Origin: an uncultured Marinomonas sp. | GTDB lineage: Bacteria > Pseudomonadota > Gammaproteobacteria > Pseudomonadales > Marinomonadaceae | DNA length: 64,000 nt | Direction: 5' to 3' | Assembly (NCBI GenBank): GCA_947493575.1 | Contig: CANLRQ010000001.1 | Span: forward strand, 62,001-126,000 | Shown here: in pieces, positions 62,897-64,000 of the stretch | How the letters are laid out: every line of letters begins with the position of its first letter | Position numbering within the stretch: the first letter of the stretch is position 1 | The notes under the pieces: generated by a model | What the model saw: only the letters and a program-made list of their open reading frames with translations | Databases searched by the model: none | Told to the model about the DNA's origin: nothing | Made by a program: the position numbers and the translations under genes

Positions 62897-63462
62897 TAAC
62901 AATGTCCTACATCAGGTGATAAGCGGCTCATATCAAAGCCCAACATTTTAGTTGCTGCCGAAAGTTGTAAGTCGCTTGAAGTATTAAATAATACGTCTAA
63001 ATCTGCCTCACATACTAGCCATTGATTTTGACTTATTTCATCTTCCAATTGGCCTGCGTCCCAACCAGAGCACCCTAATGATATTAAAAAAGATTCAGGG
63101 CCTTTACCTTTTGCAATGTCCTCAATAACAGCAAAAGAAGCAGAGAGGGACACTTCTTCCGTTATTGGCAGTTCATTCGGACAAGGGTTTTCACGAGAAT
63201 GTAAGATAAAGCCTCGCTCAGGCTCAACAGGCCCTCCTCGAAAAACAGCCACATCAGATAAGTGATAATCCAAAACATTAATTTCTAAATGTGCCGCTAG
63301 ATCTATAAATGAAATGTCTGAAGGACGATTAATAATGATACCCAATGCTCCTTCGGGGGTGTGTTCACACAAGTACACTATTGTTTGTTGAAACGTGGGA
63401 TCTCTCAATTGAGGCATTGAGATAAGAAAGTAATTTTTTAGAGACTCAAATGCGGTTTTCAT
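62896..63462 (-). CDS. yqgE: YqgE/AlgH family protein
   Basis: 188 residues, DUF179 family: LKNYFLISMPQLRDPTFQQT, VYLCEHTPEGALGIIINRPS, VFRGGPVEPERGFILHS and SLGCSGWDAGQLEDEISQNQ. Function not established; AlgH affects alginate regulation in Pseudomonas. First gene of the operon with ruvX, pyrR, pyrB and pyrX. Confidence 0.95.
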   Translation of the reverse strand: MKTAFESLKNYFLISMPQLRDPTFQQTIVYLCEHTPEGALGIIINRPSDISFIDLAAHLEINVLDYHLSDVAVFRGGPVEPERGFILHSRENPCPNELPITEEVSLSASFAVIEDIAKGKGPESFLISLGCSGWDAGQLEDEISQNQWLVCEADLDVLFNTSSDLQLSAATKMLGFDMSRLSPDVGHC

Positions 63463-63842
63463 AGACTAGTACCCTCTTTTTTAAAGAAAAAAACAATAAG
63501 CCACCGTGTTTTGTGGCCAAAAAGACAGAAGTGTTAATCGTGAAATAGATGAGCTGTGCTGAGATATATCCATTCATGCTGACAATAAGCATGATAGCAA
63601 CATGGTAAGACCTCTAATTCGATAGAAAATAGAAACAAACCATTAAGCAAGTTAAAGAACTATTATAGAAAGTGATAAAAAATTCTATAAATATCAATAT
63701 ACACCAGAACTATCAGTATAGATAAGGTTTATCATTTGACTAGTGAGAATTACAATTAACCACTAAACGCCTTTAAAACATAGGTTTCAGTCGATATAAT
63801 CCATATTTATATGTATTCTTAATACTAGGGTATCAACTTAAC
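63463..63842. other. Upstream region of the yqgE operon
   Basis: About 380 bp. It should contain the minus-strand promoter of the operon. A short inverted repeat (GCCACCGTG / TGTGGCC region at about 63500) is visible; no gene is recognised. Confidence 0.4.
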
Positions 63843-63981
63843 GAAACCTTTGTACGGCTATTACGCTTGCTAGTACTTTGTTAAAACAAACTCAAAATGC
63901 TCATTTATAACTCATAAGCTCCGCTTTTCCGTCTGTTTTTGCCTCGTATTATCATCGCTCATGACTGCGCGCAAAAGTCTC
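63843..63981 (-). repeat. MITE family A, copy 11 (full length, reverse orientation)
   Basis: Starts GAAACCTTTGTACGGCTATT, ends GCGCAAAAGTCTC; core aactcaaaatgctcatttat, aactcataagctccgc and gtctgtttttgcctcg is the reverse complement of the 32698 copy. TTAAC stands on both sides (63838-63842 and 63982-63986), an exact 5-bp target duplication. Confidence 0.93.
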
Positions 63982-64000
63982 TTAACATTCTTTTTTTCAT

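Overview
The window looks like a stretch of chromosome from a marine gammaproteobacterium with low GC (about 40 percent by eye), most probably a Marinomonas-like member of the Oceanospirillales. This rests on gene order (yqgE-ruvX-pyrR-pyrB-pyrX; yggS-proC-yggT; coaD-yfhL), on a short-type homogentisate dioxygenase operon, on an FMN riboswitch placed in front of a riboflavin importer rather than a synthesis gene, and on many chemoreceptor and cyclic-di-GMP proteins. The genus is an inference. No prophage, integron, CRISPR array or rRNA operon was seen.

Layout. 1-8.4 kb: partial birA, a secreted alpha/beta hydrolase, a truncated methylthioribulose-phosphate dehydratase, a GNAT, a GH1 beta-glucosidase, a WYL regulator with a GyrI-like neighbour, a small abundant-looking secreted protein and an orphan solute-binding protein. 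8.4-18 kb: lipoproteins, a VOC protein, an aldehyde dehydrogenase, several decaying genes (formaldehyde dehydrogenase, LysR tail, frameshifted VOC, asparaginase tail), a RAYT transposase, and FMN riboswitch-ribN. 17.5-21.1 kb: MarR regulator and the tyrosine-catabolic operon hmgA-fahA-maiA. 21.2-28.4 kb: an SDR/LysR pair and three chemoreceptors. 28.7-29.6 kb: a paired DUF606 transporter. 29.7-35.5 kb: a signalling block (receiver protein, CHASE-PAS histidine kinase, REC-GGDEF-EAL) bounded by inverted IS66 remnants. 36-47 kb: yghU, PaiB/GNAT/MocR, an NYN nuclease, DUF924, an EF-hand-like protein, a DMT/LysR pair, ElaA and UgpQ. 47.5-64 kb: a large hybrid kinase, an M50 protease, tRNA-Phe, trmL, a K+ channel, then the conserved housekeeping block yfhL-coaD, yggT-proC-yggS, a GAF/degenerate-GGDEF protein and the pyrimidine operon.

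The most striking non-coding feature is a set of miniature inverted-repeat elements. Family A (ends GAGACCTTTGCACGA, full length about 140 bp, deleted forms about 50-90 bp) is present in at least eleven places; four copies have exact 5-bp target duplications. Family B has IS5-type ends (GGAAGGTGCGAATAAG) and CTAA/TTAA-type 4-bp duplications. Family C is a single short palindromic element. No transposase with these ends is in the window, so they must have been moved in trans. They sit between genes, often directly at a stop codon, and have accompanied the truncation of at least two genes.

Several candidate RNA elements were seen: a good promoter-to-terminator small RNA candidate at 37079-37190, a hairpin plus terminator directly before the NYN nuclease, and a folded stretch before the family A copy at 46154. 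Functional assignments below are from motif recognition only; no database search was run.
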